From: Candidatus Chromulinivoraceae bacterium
GTDB taxonomy: Bacteria; Patescibacteriota; Saccharimonadia; Saccharimonadales; Saccharimonadaceae
DNA length: 64,000 nucleotides
Reading direction: 5' to 3'
NCBI GenBank assembly: GCA_035478595.1
Contig: DATIJL010000001.1
Location: 16,604 to 80,603 of the forward strand
Part shown: positions 17,504 through 26,340 of the stretch, piece after piece
Numbering within the stretch: position 1 is the first letter of the stretch
Layout of the letters: the number at the start of each line of letters is the position of its first letter
Translations under genes and position numbers: made by a program
Notes under the pieces: generated by a model
Databases searched by the model: none
The model's input: only the letters and a program-made list of their open reading frames with translations
What the model was told of the DNA's origin: nothing

Positions 17504-19192
17504 TTACATTTTTTCAGGCACTTCGATGCCAAGTATATCCAGCCCTTGAGTAAATACATGACTCACTCTTTTAAGCACGTCTAGACGTGCGGATTTTTGC
17601 AAATCCGTCACGCTACCCGTTGCAACTGGCGTTTGTTCATAATAACGGTTCAGTTCACGTGCAAGTTCATACAGGTATGTTGCGATTTTGTGAGGTTCAA
17701 GATCACGAGCGCTTAGACGGACAATCTCTGGATATTCCAGTAATTTTGCAAGTACTGTTTTTTCGGCCTCATAATCATAGTCCAGCTGAGGACTCGTTTC
17801 AATCATCTTGTTGTCATCGATGATTTTGTTTACACGTACGGCGGCATACTGAATATATGGTCCGCTAAAACCAGTCAATGCAAAAATATTTTTCCAGTCG
17901 AACAAGATGTTAGTTCGTCGGTCAGCTGCAAAATCGCTAAATTTAATAGCACCGAGCGCAATCTTCTTTATGTCCTCTTCGCTAACGTCGCGATCACTTA
18001 CAAGCTGGCGAGCCTTTTCCTCTGCAGTATCTAGCAACTCCTCCATAAGCACTACACCTTTGCGACTACTCATCTTTTCGCGCATACCGTCCTCGTTGAT
18101 TTGATCAATCATACCAAACCATAGATGAATGAGCTCCGTCTTTATACCAAGTTTTTTGGCCATGGCAAATAACTGTGTAAAGTAGAACTGCTGCTCACTG
18201 CCTACCGCATAAATAACCCGGTCGGGATGCCAGTGTTCTTCGCGGAATAAAATCGTCGCAAGATCAGTTGTTGCGTACAAAGCAGCACCATTGGACTTTT
18301 GGACCAAAAGTGGCACATCAAAACCAAATTCATCAAGCGGCACAATGATAGAACCGTCGTCGTTTTTAATTGCAACACCAGAATCTATCAACGTTCGCAC
18401 TGCATCTTTCCCCTTGGGTGCAAAAAATGCTTCGCCGTATTCGTAATCGGTCGTTATTTTAAGCCGATCCATAATTTCATGAATATGGGCCAAAGAAATG
18501 TCGTTGAAGCGCCTGCTATACGCCTTTGCCTGCTTATCGTCGTTTTCAAGTTTAATGAGCCATTCCTGCACTTGGTCAGCTAGTAGATGCTCACCGCGCT
18601 CTTTCTCTTCTTTTAGGGCTTTTTTGGTCTCTATATAAACACGACCCAGTTCGTAGACACCGTCACGGGCCAGCTCTTCTTCGCTACTAAACTTTAAAAA
18701 GCCAACTACCCATGTACCAAATGGCGCACCGTAGTCGCCCAGATGGTTATCGGTAATCACCTTCCAGCCAGTAGTCTCCATGAGTCGACGAACAGCCCAG
18801 CCCTGATTACCCGGACGGAGATGCCCGATACTATATGGCTTAGCCATGTTCTGGCTCGGGTATTCTACAACAACCGTCTTGCCAGCACCATCGTTATTCG
18901 CTCCGTATTCAGTAGACCAGCTGTTCTGAAGCGCATCGGCGAGAGACCGTGCAGTAACACGCATATTTATAAAGCCAGGCCCCGCAATCGTGATTTCAGA
19001 GAAATCACCTGTTTCACGTAGCTTAGCGGTAATAGCCTCGGCTATTACGCGTGGATTTTTACCGAGAGGTTTTGCAAGTTGCATAGCAACATTCGTTGCA
19101 TAGTCGCCAAACTGAGAGTCTGGGCGAGTAAGGGTGACTGGTTGAGTCACACCAAAAAGTTCATTAATAACATGAGAAATTTTTGTATCCAT
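17504..19192 (-). CDS. argS: Arginyl-tRNA synthetase
   Basis: 562 residues. This class I synthetase charges tRNA-Arg. The N-terminal Add-1 domain is present (to about 110), followed by the HIGH region (NMAKPYSIGHLRPGNQG) and a KMSKS-like MSSRKGVVLM. The C-terminal DALR anticodon domain ends IEVPEKM. ATG 19192 is preferred; a GTG sits just before it. TATAAT lies 8 nt upstream of the ATG, fitting a leaderless message. A tRNA-Arg(GCG) is encoded at 51038-51114. Confidence 0.97.
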   Translation of the reverse strand: MDTKISHVINELFGVTQPVTLTRPDSQFGDYATNVAMQLAKPLGKNPRVIAEAITAKLRETGDFSEITIAGPGFINMRVTARSLADALQNSWSTEYGANNDGAGKTVVVEYPSQNMAKPYSIGHLRPGNQGWAVRRLMETTGWKVITDNHLGDYGAPFGTWVVGFLKFSSEEELARDGVYELGRVYIETKKALKEEKERGEHLLADQVQEWLIKLENDDKQAKAYSRRFNDISLAHIHEIMDRLKITTDYEYGEAFFAPKGKDAVRTLIDSGVAIKNDDGSIIVPLDEFGFDVPLLVQKSNGAALYATTDLATILFREEHWHPDRVIYAVGSEQQFYFTQLFAMAKKLGIKTELIHLWFGMIDQINEDGMREKMSSRKGVVLMEELLDTAEEKARQLVSDRDVSEEDIKKIALGAIKFSDFAADRRTNILFDWKNIFALTGFSGPYIQYAAVRVNKIIDDNKMIETSPQLDYDYEAEKTVLAKLLEYPEIVRLSARDLEPHKIATYLYELARELNRYYEQTPVATGSVTDLQKSARLDVLKRVSHVFTQGLDILGIEVPEKM

Positions 19193-19235
19193 CACCCTGT
19201 ATTATAACAGAGGCAAAAAGATAGACACAATTTAG

Positions 19236-19379
19236 TTATTCGTCGGTCTGTTCGTCTTCAACTGGCGCAAACACGGTAGTTGTTGAAACCGGACTAATTC
19301 CCCTAATTGTATGTAGGAGTACACGTAGGGTGTCCATATCGTCGCTTGTGATTTCAGGTGTTTTTTCGTCTTCGATCAT
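19236..19379 (-). CDS. Small acidic protein, hypothetical
   Basis: 47 residues from ATG 19379 (MIEDEKTPEITSDD), rich in Asp, Glu and Thr, no cysteine and no membrane segment. No family known to me. It is supported by an excellent promoter at 19408-19436 and a clean open frame. It ends 43 nt before the argS -10 region and may be read into argS. Coding potential is likely but not certain given the length. Confidence 0.5.
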   Translation of the reverse strand: MIEDEKTPEITSDDMDTLRVLLHTIRGISPVSTTTVFAPVEDEQTDE

Positions 19380-19407
19380 GTTTTTATTTGCCTTTTATCC
19401 TACTTAA

Positions 19408-19436
19408 ACATTAGCACTTTTAAGGACTAATGTCAA
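19408..19436 (-). promoter_or_regulatory. Promoter with overlapping inverted repeat
   Basis: TTGACA (19431-19436), 17-nt spacer, TAATGT (19408-19413) on the minus strand. The arms ACATTAG and CTAATGT form an inverted repeat over the spacer and -10 box, a possible operator. Confidence 0.65.
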
Positions 19437-19478
19437 GTCCATACAAAACAACCCGCTCATGGTGGTATAGTGAATAGT

Positions 19479-20021
19479 ATGAAAAGAACCACAAGCGGTT
19501 TCACTGTTGTTGAACTGCTTATCGTTATCATTGTCATCGCCTTACTAGCTGCTATTACGATCGTAGCTTATAACGGCTTTCAGGACCGTGCCAGAGCAGC
19601 AGTAGTTTCCGATGACCTAAAGAATATTGAGAAAGGCCTGCGTGCTTATGCCTCTGAGAAGCAATGGGCATCGTGGCCTCGAGATAATGCTATCGATCCA
19701 AATGTTCCCGGTGGTAGTCCTACTATTCAGAACCTCGTTGCAGATCTCCCAGGACTCTCTACCTATTTAACTGCCGCCCCATCGACAAGTTATTTGCCTA
19801 CTTCGGCGTGGACATATGACTATAGCGGCGATACAAAATCGAGCTGCGGCACACTATACAATGGTACAAACCTCATTATCACCGGCGTTACCCAGGCAGT
19901 CGCAAGCAATGTCGATACGCAAATAGACGATGGCGACAATAACTGTGGCCGTATTCGCTATGATTCAAGCGCCTTAAAGCTTTTCTACTCGCTTAGCTAT
20001 ACTAATGACCTAAGTCTCTAG
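19479..20021 (+). CDS. Type IV pilin-like protein with prepilin signal
   Basis: 180 residues. The N-terminus KRTTSGFTVVELLIVIIVIA is a class III prepilin signal: cleavage after Gly, then Phe and Glu at +5, followed by a hydrophobic assembly helix. The C-terminal part has two well-spaced cysteines (SSCGTL and NNCGRI) that may form the D-loop disulfide. TATAGT is 7 nt before ATG 19479, which argues for this start over the in-frame ATG at 19470. It stands alone, with no PilB/C/D genes nearby. Export by a type IV pilus or competence machinery is expected from the family. Confidence 0.88.
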   Translation: MKRTTSGFTVVELLIVIIVIALLAAITIVAYNGFQDRARAAVVSDDLKNIEKGLRAYASEKQWASWPRDNAIDPNVPGGSPTIQNLVADLPGLSTYLTAAPSTSYLPTSAWTYDYSGDTKSSCGTLYNGTNLIITGVTQAVASNVDTQIDDGDNNCGRIRYDSSALKLFYSLSYTNDLSL

Positions 20022-20084
20022 ACCTATGCTAATAGGAATGTCGACAAGCTTATCGACATTCCTATATTTGTTCTAAGTTTGACG

Positions 20085-21686
20085 CTACTGCTTCTTTTTA
20101 GCTGCTGCGATCAAACCCAAAAAAAGCGGATGTGGTCGAGTAGGACGACTTCTAAATTCGGGGTGAGCTTGCGTAGCAACAAAATAATCATTAGCTGGCG
20201 CCTCTATAAACTCTACAAGTTTGCCATCAGGAGAGTAGCCACTAACTGAAACGCCACCTTTCTCAATATCCTGCATAAATTTCTGGTTCACCTCATAGCG
20301 ATGGCGGTGCCGTTCGATAATGTCGAGGGAGTTATATAACCCGGCAATTTTCGAACCTTCCACAAGTCGGGCTGGATAATTTCCAAGACGCAAGGTACCT
20401 CCGGTTGATTCCTTCCCTTCTTGACCCTCCATAATATAAACGACATTCTGTTTAGTGTCATTAAATTCATTGCTATGTGCGTCTTTAAGACCACTTTTCT
20501 GTGCAGCGGCAATGACTGCCGTCTGAAGGCCAAGACAGATGCCAAGGTATGGTTTGTTATGGTCAAGAGCATAGCGCGCAGCGGCAATCTTACCCTCAAC
20601 GCCACGCGAACCAAAGCCACCTGGCACCAACAGTGCATCTACCTGCGAGAAATCATCCTCGGTTGCCTTCTCGGCATTAATCCACTGAATTTTAAGACCC
20701 ACTTCTTGGTCCCACGCAGCCGATTTGAGCGCCTCCGTTACAGAAAGATACGTGTCCTCATTATCCATATATTTAGCTACGAGACCAACCGTTACGGTTT
20801 GTTCTGGCTTACTAGTTTGTGCATGAACAATTTTTTCCCACGATGAAAAATCAGGTGTCGAATGAAGCCCAGAGAAGTTCGTAAGCATCTTGTTTAAACC
20901 GTTAGCGGCGATAATGAGAGGAATACGAAAAACGGTATCTACATTTGGCATAAGCTGCACGTTTTCCTCTGGAACGCCACCGAATAGACTGATTTTTTTG
21001 GCAACGCTAACAGGAGCTGGTTCGTCAGTACGCACTACGACACAATCCGGAACAATACCAAAACCGCGGAGATCATTTAGTGCATTTTGAGCTGGTTTGG
21101 TTTTAAACTCCTTGCTCGTGCCAATAAACGGTACGTACACCACGTGCACGAACAAACATTTATCACGACCTACCTTTTGGGCAAACTCACGAATTGCCTC
21201 AATATAGCTGAGCCCTTCATAGTCCCCCACCGTGCCACCTATTTCCACAATGTGGACATCACTGCCTTCACCTGCTTTTAAAATAGCACGCTGGATAGCC
21301 TGTGTAAGATGCGGCACGAGTTGTACTGTCTTCCCACCAAATTTTCCAGCGCGTTCGTCGGCAATAAGTTCTGATAATAATCGGCCCGAAAGTGTGGCGT
21401 TTTTTTGCGTTAGTTCTATATCCAAAAAACGTTCGTAATGGCCTAAGTCGAGATCCGTTTCGGCACCATCTTTAGTAACAAAACACTCTCCGTGCTCCGC
21501 AGGATTCAAAAGGCCCGCATCTACATTGAGATACGGGTCACACTTTTGAATTGAAACGACAGCACCTTTTGCTTGCAGTACGGCACCTATGCTAGCAGCG
21601 GTAATGCCCTTTCCTACCCCCGAGAGTACACCCCCAGTTACAAAAATATATTTTTCTTTTCGCCCATGAATTAATGAATTCTCCAT
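20085..21686 (-). CDS. pyrG: CTP synthase
   Basis: 533 residues. It aminates UTP to CTP using glutamine. The N-terminal synthetase domain (1-265) begins KYIFVTGGVLSGVGKGITAA, and the C-terminal class I glutaminase domain has the nucleophile loop PYLGICLGLQ and the His-Glu pair in THPEF-like AQAHPEFRSRP. Length is normal. TATAAT is 8 nt before ATG 21686. An NrdR-like palindrome overlaps the expected -35 region, suggesting co-control with ribonucleotide reductase. Confidence 0.97.
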   Translation of the reverse strand: MENSLIHGRKEKYIFVTGGVLSGVGKGITAASIGAVLQAKGAVVSIQKCDPYLNVDAGLLNPAEHGECFVTKDGAETDLDLGHYERFLDIELTQKNATLSGRLLSELIADERAGKFGGKTVQLVPHLTQAIQRAILKAGEGSDVHIVEIGGTVGDYEGLSYIEAIREFAQKVGRDKCLFVHVVYVPFIGTSKEFKTKPAQNALNDLRGFGIVPDCVVVRTDEPAPVSVAKKISLFGGVPEENVQLMPNVDTVFRIPLIIAANGLNKMLTNFSGLHSTPDFSSWEKIVHAQTSKPEQTVTVGLVAKYMDNEDTYLSVTEALKSAAWDQEVGLKIQWINAEKATEDDFSQVDALLVPGGFGSRGVEGKIAAARYALDHNKPYLGICLGLQTAVIAAAQKSGLKDAHSNEFNDTKQNVVYIMEGQEGKESTGGTLRLGNYPARLVEGSKIAGLYNSLDIIERHRHRYEVNQKFMQDIEKGGVSVSGYSPDGKLVEFIEAPANDYFVATQAHPEFRSRPTRPHPLFLGLIAAAKKKQ

Positions 21687-21718
21687 GGGATTTCATTATA
21701 GCACATTTATTCATCATA

Positions 21719-21766
21719 ACGCTATATGTAGCGTCTATGTTGTTTATTATACGCTACTTATGGTAT
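21719..21766 (-). promoter_or_regulatory. Pair of NrdR-like boxes upstream of pyrG
   Basis: ACGCTATATGTAGCGT (21719-21734) is a near-perfect match to the boxes upstream of nrdA. A weaker copy, ACGCTACTTATGGTAT (21751-21766), lies 32 bp away, the spacing typical of NrdR pairs. The second lies within the end of zwf. Confidence 0.5.
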
Positions 21767-23033
21767 GTGTAGACGATCCCTTTGGGTAAATGAACAACGG
21801 TTGATCGGCCATTTCCCAACTAGTCAAGACGGGTTGTAAAACACGCCAACTTTCCAAAACTTCATCTCCAGACGTAAAGAGACTCTTTTTAGTGGCGATG
21901 GCATCCACGAGTACTTGCTCATAGGCATCAGGCAAGATATCGTCTTCTGCGTACGAAAAATTGAGCTTCTGTCGTTCAAACTTGCGTTCGTAACCAGGTT
22001 TCTTTGTAAAGAGCTCAATCTCGATTCCTTCGTCCGGCTGAATCCTAAATACAAGGCAGTTGCTCTGCGCATCGTGAAACTTGCGAAAGAACACTCGTAC
22101 TTCGGTACTTTTTTTGTTCATCGCTTTTCCGGTAGTGAGGATGAGAGGAACGTTCTTCCACTTTCTATCACTTGAAGCAAGATGCAACGATACAAATGTC
22201 TCGGTGAGACTTCCATGATTATCAACCTCATGTTGGTAGCCCTCGTACTGAGCGCGCACCGCCTGACGTGGATCGGCGGAAATTATACTTTTTAAGGCCG
22301 ATAACCGTTGTTCAGGCATGGTATTCCAATCAAAATTAGCCGGAATATCCATAAGCACAAGTGACAGTAATTGCATCAGATGACCTTGCAAAAAGTCACG
22401 CAATGCTCCCGTCTGTTCGTAAAAACTAGCGCGTCCTTCTATGCCTATTTTCTCGAGAGCGACTACCTCGATCTTCTCAATCGCATCGCCATTCCATACG
22501 TGGCCAAATAACGCATTACCTCCTCTAAAAGCAACGATGTTCTGTGCCATTTCCTTAGCAAGGTAATGATCAATCCTGTAAATCTGTGTCTCATTAAAAT
22601 ACTGTGCCGTACGCGAAATTACATCACGCGCGGAGGTTAAATCAACTCCAAACGGTTTTTCAAATAATAATTTAACGTTCGGTGTGTTTATTCCAGCCTG
22701 TCCAAGAAAGTCGACAATTTGTCCCGCTGCAGTAGGTGGAACTGAGAGGTAAATTAAGAGCTGCTCATCATTGTTTAGTGAGATCCGCTCTTTAAGCCTG
22801 TCGTAATCGACTTTACGGGCCATATCCATAGTAAACACAGTGATGTATGGCTCGAGTACACTATCGTCCAGAGATGATCGTAATAATTCAGTGACATTAA
22901 CCTCGCGACGCGAAACGCCAATAATTTCCAGTGGTTTTGCCACCCCGGCACGAATAATAGAGCTGAGTGCAGGAAGGAGTTTACGAGTACTAAGGTCTCC
23001 CGTAATACCAAAGATCAGAAGTTTGGTTTTCAT
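21747..23033 (-). CDS. zwf: Glucose-6-phosphate 1-dehydrogenase
   Basis: 428 residues from ATG 23033. It oxidises glucose 6-phosphate to 6-phosphogluconolactone with NADP. The coenzyme loop is GITGDLSTRKLLPAL, the conserved EKP is in LFEKPFG, and the active site is RIDHYLAKE. It is shorter than the usual 480-500 residues, mostly in the C-terminal half. TATAAT lies 6 nt before this ATG; the longer open frame reaching 23141 has no such support. A separate lactonase or 6PGD gene is not in the window. Confidence 0.95.
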   Translation of the reverse strand: MKTKLLIFGITGDLSTRKLLPALSSIIRAGVAKPLEIIGVSRREVNVTELLRSSLDDSVLEPYITVFTMDMARKVDYDRLKERISLNNDEQLLIYLSVPPTAAGQIVDFLGQAGINTPNVKLLFEKPFGVDLTSARDVISRTAQYFNETQIYRIDHYLAKEMAQNIVAFRGGNALFGHVWNGDAIEKIEVVALEKIGIEGRASFYEQTGALRDFLQGHLMQLLSLVLMDIPANFDWNTMPEQRLSALKSIISADPRQAVRAQYEGYQHEVDNHGSLTETFVSLHLASSDRKWKNVPLILTTGKAMNKKSTEVRVFFRKFHDAQSNCLVFRIQPDEGIEIELFTKKPGYERKFERQKLNFSYAEDDILPDAYEQVLVDAIATKKSLFTSGDEVLESWRVLQPVLTSWEMADQPLFIYPKGSSTHTISSV

Positions 23034-23151
23034 ATATCTATTATAGCCCGGTTTGCTTAAGAAGTACGGTATATTGAAGAGCCCACCATCCTCACCAATA
23101 AAGATAATCAAGGGAAGAAGAGGTACGCACGGCCCGTGCAAGACTTCTCAA

Positions 23152-24459
23152 CTACTGCACCCCTGCTACTATATAGACGATAAGCCAGCTATTTAGACAA
23201 ATAATAACTCCAGCAATAACTCCAATAACCATTTTTAGCCAAGTCCGATTTGCAAACTGACCCATATGTTTTTTACTGCTCGTTACATAGATAAGCGGCA
23301 AAACGGCAAACGGAAGCTGTAAACTCAGAACAATCTGACTAAAGATAAGAAGGCGTGAAAGCCCAGAGCCTCCAAACAATAGAGCAATAGCGACTGCCGG
23401 TATAATAGCAAGCGAACGTGTAATAAGCCGTCTGATCCATGGCTTCAGTTTTATATTCATAAAGCCTTCAAGGATAATTTGTCCCGCCAGTGTAGCGGTT
23501 ACTGTAGAGTTCTGTCCGGAAGCAAGAAGAGCAACGCCAAATAACACGCTCGCTATACCCACGCCTAATAGCGGAGTGAGTAGCCGATATGCCTGGTCTA
23601 TGTCTGCGATGTCATGGTGTCCTGTAGTAAAGAAGGCGGCGGCTGCAAGAATAAGAATGGCCGCGTTTACAAAAAAGGCTAACGAGAGTGCAATAGATGA
23701 GTCGATTGTTGCAAACTTTATCGCTTCTTTTTTGCCCTTTTTATGCAGCTCGTGGGCACGAGTTTGTACGACCGCAGAGTGTAAATAGAGATTATGTGGC
23801 ATGACAGTTGCACCAAGAATTCCCACGGCAATGAAAAGCATTTCTTTGTTAGTAAAAAGCTCACGGACCGGTATAAAGCCCATCATAAGAGGTGCTATTT
23901 GTGGCTGAGAAAAGATAAGTTCAAGTCCGAAACAAATAACCACAATGGCAATGAGCGCAATAACCAGCGCCTCTAGCCAGCGGAAGCCTTTCTTTTGAAG
24001 AAATAATAGCAGTAACACGTCCAGCCCCGTTACAACAATGCCTATAGGAAGTGGAACATGAAAAAGTAGTTCAAGTGCAATGGCCGTTCCGATAACTTCG
24101 GCCAAGTCGCAGGCAATGATCATTATTTCGGCCATTATCCATAGCAGGACGTTCGTCCAGTAAGGAAAGAGCTTACGACAAATCTGCGCTAGATCCATGC
24201 CTGTCACTATCCCCAGCTTGACCGTCAGGTGCTGAAGAAACATCGCGAACCCACTCGAAAGTAATATGACAGAGAGTAATGAATAACCAAATGCGGAGCC
24301 GCCGGCAAGGTCAGTTGCCCAGTTTCCTGGATCCATATAGCCCACTGCCACCAAATAGCCTGGACCAGTAAACGCGAGTAGTTTACGAATAAACGACGCG
24401 TTTGACGGTGGTATGGAAATAGAGCGATGAACTTCGCTTAAACTCTGAAGCGCACTCAT
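23152..24459 (-). CDS. mntH: Nramp-family divalent metal transporter
   Basis: 435 residues with about 11 membrane helices. It imports Mn2+ (and Fe2+) with protons. TM1 carries the metal-binding DPGNWATD and TM6 the MPHNLYLH motif, the two signatures of the family. The start overlaps the stop of the CYTH gene (ATGA), so both are one translation unit. Manganese supply would suit the class Ic-like NrdB encoded 0.7 kb upstream on the same strand (inference). Confidence 0.95.
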   Translation of the reverse strand: MSALQSLSEVHRSISIPPSNASFIRKLLAFTGPGYLVAVGYMDPGNWATDLAGGSAFGYSLLSVILLSSGFAMFLQHLTVKLGIVTGMDLAQICRKLFPYWTNVLLWIMAEIMIIACDLAEVIGTAIALELLFHVPLPIGIVVTGLDVLLLLFLQKKGFRWLEALVIALIAIVVICFGLELIFSQPQIAPLMMGFIPVRELFTNKEMLFIAVGILGATVMPHNLYLHSAVVQTRAHELHKKGKKEAIKFATIDSSIALSLAFFVNAAILILAAAAFFTTGHHDIADIDQAYRLLTPLLGVGIASVLFGVALLASGQNSTVTATLAGQIILEGFMNIKLKPWIRRLITRSLAIIPAVAIALLFGGSGLSRLLIFSQIVLSLQLPFAVLPLIYVTSSKKHMGQFANRTWLKMVIGVIAGVIICLNSWLIVYIVAGVQ

Positions 24460-25064
24460 TTTTCTCCCATTCTAGGAGAAAAATCATGCGGAAGAGGCGC
24501 ACCAAAGTGTACTTCAGGGAGATCGATAACACCGCGAATACCGTTTTTAAATGCATATTCACGCTCATATAGAGCATCGACATGTCCAAAAATGACAGTA
24601 TCCCACGAAAGACCAAGTTTTTGCGCTACGCCACGTATAACCTGTTCACTTTCGCCCTCAATTTCGATATACGGCTTAAGCCATGGCCACTCATCAATAA
24701 CTACCTCTGTACCGTCGAGCATCCAGGTCTCACGCCTACTCTCCTGAAATGTTTTGTAGTGCCAACCGGCCTCTGAGAAAATCTCAACTGTTTTATCAAA
24801 GTCGCTCACTTCTACCTCGAGCTCCTTAACACTATCTATTGCCGAGGCGGCGGTGTCCGCTCTCCGTTTAAATGTCAGCGTAACTTTGTTTCCCTCATCG
24901 CGCACGCGAATAAAAGAATGCTCTTTTTCGTGGTGAGGTTCCTCAATTAGGGCGCGTTTCATAAGGCGCATTGGATGTTCACACACGGCACTCACTTCTT
25001 TAAGTGCGTGCCGAATAGCCTCGATGTCGATATCTGCAAACTTGACTTCTATCTCTGTTTTCAT
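24456..25064 (-). CDS. CYTH-domain protein
   Basis: 202 residues of the CYTH family (thiamine triphosphatase or class IV adenylyl cyclase fold), which acts on triphosphate substrates with Mg or Mn. Signatures: EIEVKF at the N-terminus, FIRVRDEGNKVTLTFK, KELEVEV, RRETWMLDGTEVVIDEWPWL and IEIEGESE. These alternating basic and acidic strands line the tunnel active site. The exact substrate (tripolyphosphate, ThTP) cannot be told. AAGGAG lies 5 nt before ATG. It is coupled to mntH. Confidence 0.9.
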   Translation of the reverse strand: MKTEIEVKFADIDIEAIRHALKEVSAVCEHPMRLMKRALIEEPHHEKEHSFIRVRDEGNKVTLTFKRRADTAASAIDSVKELEVEVSDFDKTVEIFSEAGWHYKTFQESRRETWMLDGTEVVIDEWPWLKPYIEIEGESEQVIRGVAQKLGLSWDTVIFGHVDALYEREYAFKNGIRGVIDLPEVHFGAPLPHDFSPRMGEK

Positions 25065-25133
25065 GCAATCTCCTTGAGGGCAAAACGGACATGGCTAGTA
25101 CGCCACGCCCGCTTTGTAAATTATGTGTTCGTC

Positions 25134-26126
25134 TTATTTACTCTTTGTATCGCCAGCGTTTACTTCGTAGCTAGTATTGGTGCTTTCGAAAAAGTTCACA
25201 AGTTCCAGTGTATCGTTAGCGGTAGCCATCCACTTAGCTGGGTTTGAGACCTTGTAGTGCGCATCAAAACCAAGCTCTTCAAGACGGCGGTCAGCCAGAT
25301 ATTTAACGTACTGGTTAATGTAGTCAGCATTAAGACCCAAGATGCCATTTGGTAGAAGGTCTTTATTGTACTGCTCTTCCATATCCACACCATCTAGGAT
25401 CATCTGTTTGATTTCATCCGCAAACTCCTCCGTTTGAAGATCTTCATTTTCTTCGAGTACGGTTAAGATGAGATTGATACCAAACTTAAGGTGTAGACTC
25501 TCGTCGCGAACTACCCAGTCAATTAAACTTCCAAAGTTACGCAACAGGTTTCGCTGACGGAAGCTGAGCGCAACCATGAAACCGCTATAAAACCAAATAC
25601 CTTCAAGAATAATATTGTAGGCAATAAGGTTTCGGATGAAATCCTTTTTACCTTCAGTTGTGGTAATATCGAGTGTTTGCTCGGTCATACGTTTGATGTA
25701 TTTTGTCTCAAACTCCTCTTTACGAGCCATGCTTGGCGTTTCGACGTGAGCAGCGTAAGCTTTGTCACGATCGATCGGGAATGTCTCAAGCACATACTCG
25801 AAGCTCATACAGTGATTCGCCTCTTCCCACATTTGCTTTGCAAGATATAGATGGCATTCAGCAGCGTTAACATATGGATAAACACCAAAAGCAAGAGCTT
25901 TATTTACGAGCAACTCGTTTGGATTGAAGTAGCTCATAAGGAACTCGAGTGCATGACGCTCTTCGTCACTCATTTTTTTCCAGTCGGCGAGGTCCTGACC
26001 AAGCTGGATCTCATTTGGAAACCATGTATTAGCAACGGCCTGATTATAGAGGTCGTATGCCCATTGGTAGTTGATTGGCTTAAGGAGCAACCCGTCCTGA
26101 ATTCCTGAACCTAAAATCTTTGACAT
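25134..26126 (-). CDS. nrdB: Class I ribonucleotide reductase small subunit, class Ic-like
   Basis: 330 residues. It houses the metal cofactor that starts radical transfer to NrdA. Metal ligands are visible as Glu71 (FNPNEL), Glu102 and His105 (EEANHCMSF), Glu175 (IILEGIW), Glu209 and His212 (RDESLHLKF). The residue four after His105, where class Ia has the radical Tyr, is Phe109, and the first ligand is Glu rather than Asp. Both features match the Chlamydia class Ic enzyme, which uses Mn/Fe. AAGGAG precedes the ATG. It is third in the nrdA operon. Confidence 0.93.
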   Translation of the reverse strand: MSKILGSGIQDGLLLKPINYQWAYDLYNQAVANTWFPNEIQLGQDLADWKKMSDEERHALEFLMSYFNPNELLVNKALAFGVYPYVNAAECHLYLAKQMWEEANHCMSFEYVLETFPIDRDKAYAAHVETPSMARKEEFETKYIKRMTEQTLDITTTEGKKDFIRNLIAYNIILEGIWFYSGFMVALSFRQRNLLRNFGSLIDWVVRDESLHLKFGINLILTVLEENEDLQTEEFADEIKQMILDGVDMEEQYNKDLLPNGILGLNADYINQYVKYLADRRLEELGFDAHYKVSNPAKWMATANDTLELVNFFESTNTSYEVNAGDTKSK

Positions 26127-26141
26127 AGAGTATTCTCCTTT

Positions 26142-26318
26142 TTACTGACAGCCTTCACACATGAGAAAATCTTGCGGATCAATCGGAGCAGCCATTTGAC
26201 CACTCTGTTCAGCCTCTTCGTTAGCTTGATCTTGAGCCGCTTGCATTGCAGCATCGATTGCAGCTAGTTTTTCTTCAAGTGTCATTTCGTCATTGATGAT
26301 TGTGCTTGCGTTTGCCAT
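26142..26318 (-). CDS. Detached NrdA C-terminal tail-like protein with CxxC
   Basis: 58 residues from ATG 26318. It ends PIDPQDFLMCEGCQ (Cys54, Cys57), resembling the redox-active C-terminal tail of many NrdA proteins, which reduces the catalytic disulfide. The upstream NrdA lacks any C-terminal cysteine pair. The middle is a helical, Ala/Gln/Glu-rich linker. The gene sits 22 nt after nrdA and 15 nt before nrdB. An AGGGGGG run 8 nt upstream of the ATG acts as ribosome site. The reading as a split swivel arm is inference; the frame differs from nrdA by one base. Confidence 0.75.
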   Translation of the reverse strand: MANASTIINDEMTLEEKLAAIDAAMQAAQDQANEEAEQSGQMAAPIDPQDFLMCEGCQ

Positions 26319-26340
26319 GGTGTTATTCCCCCCTTTTTTT

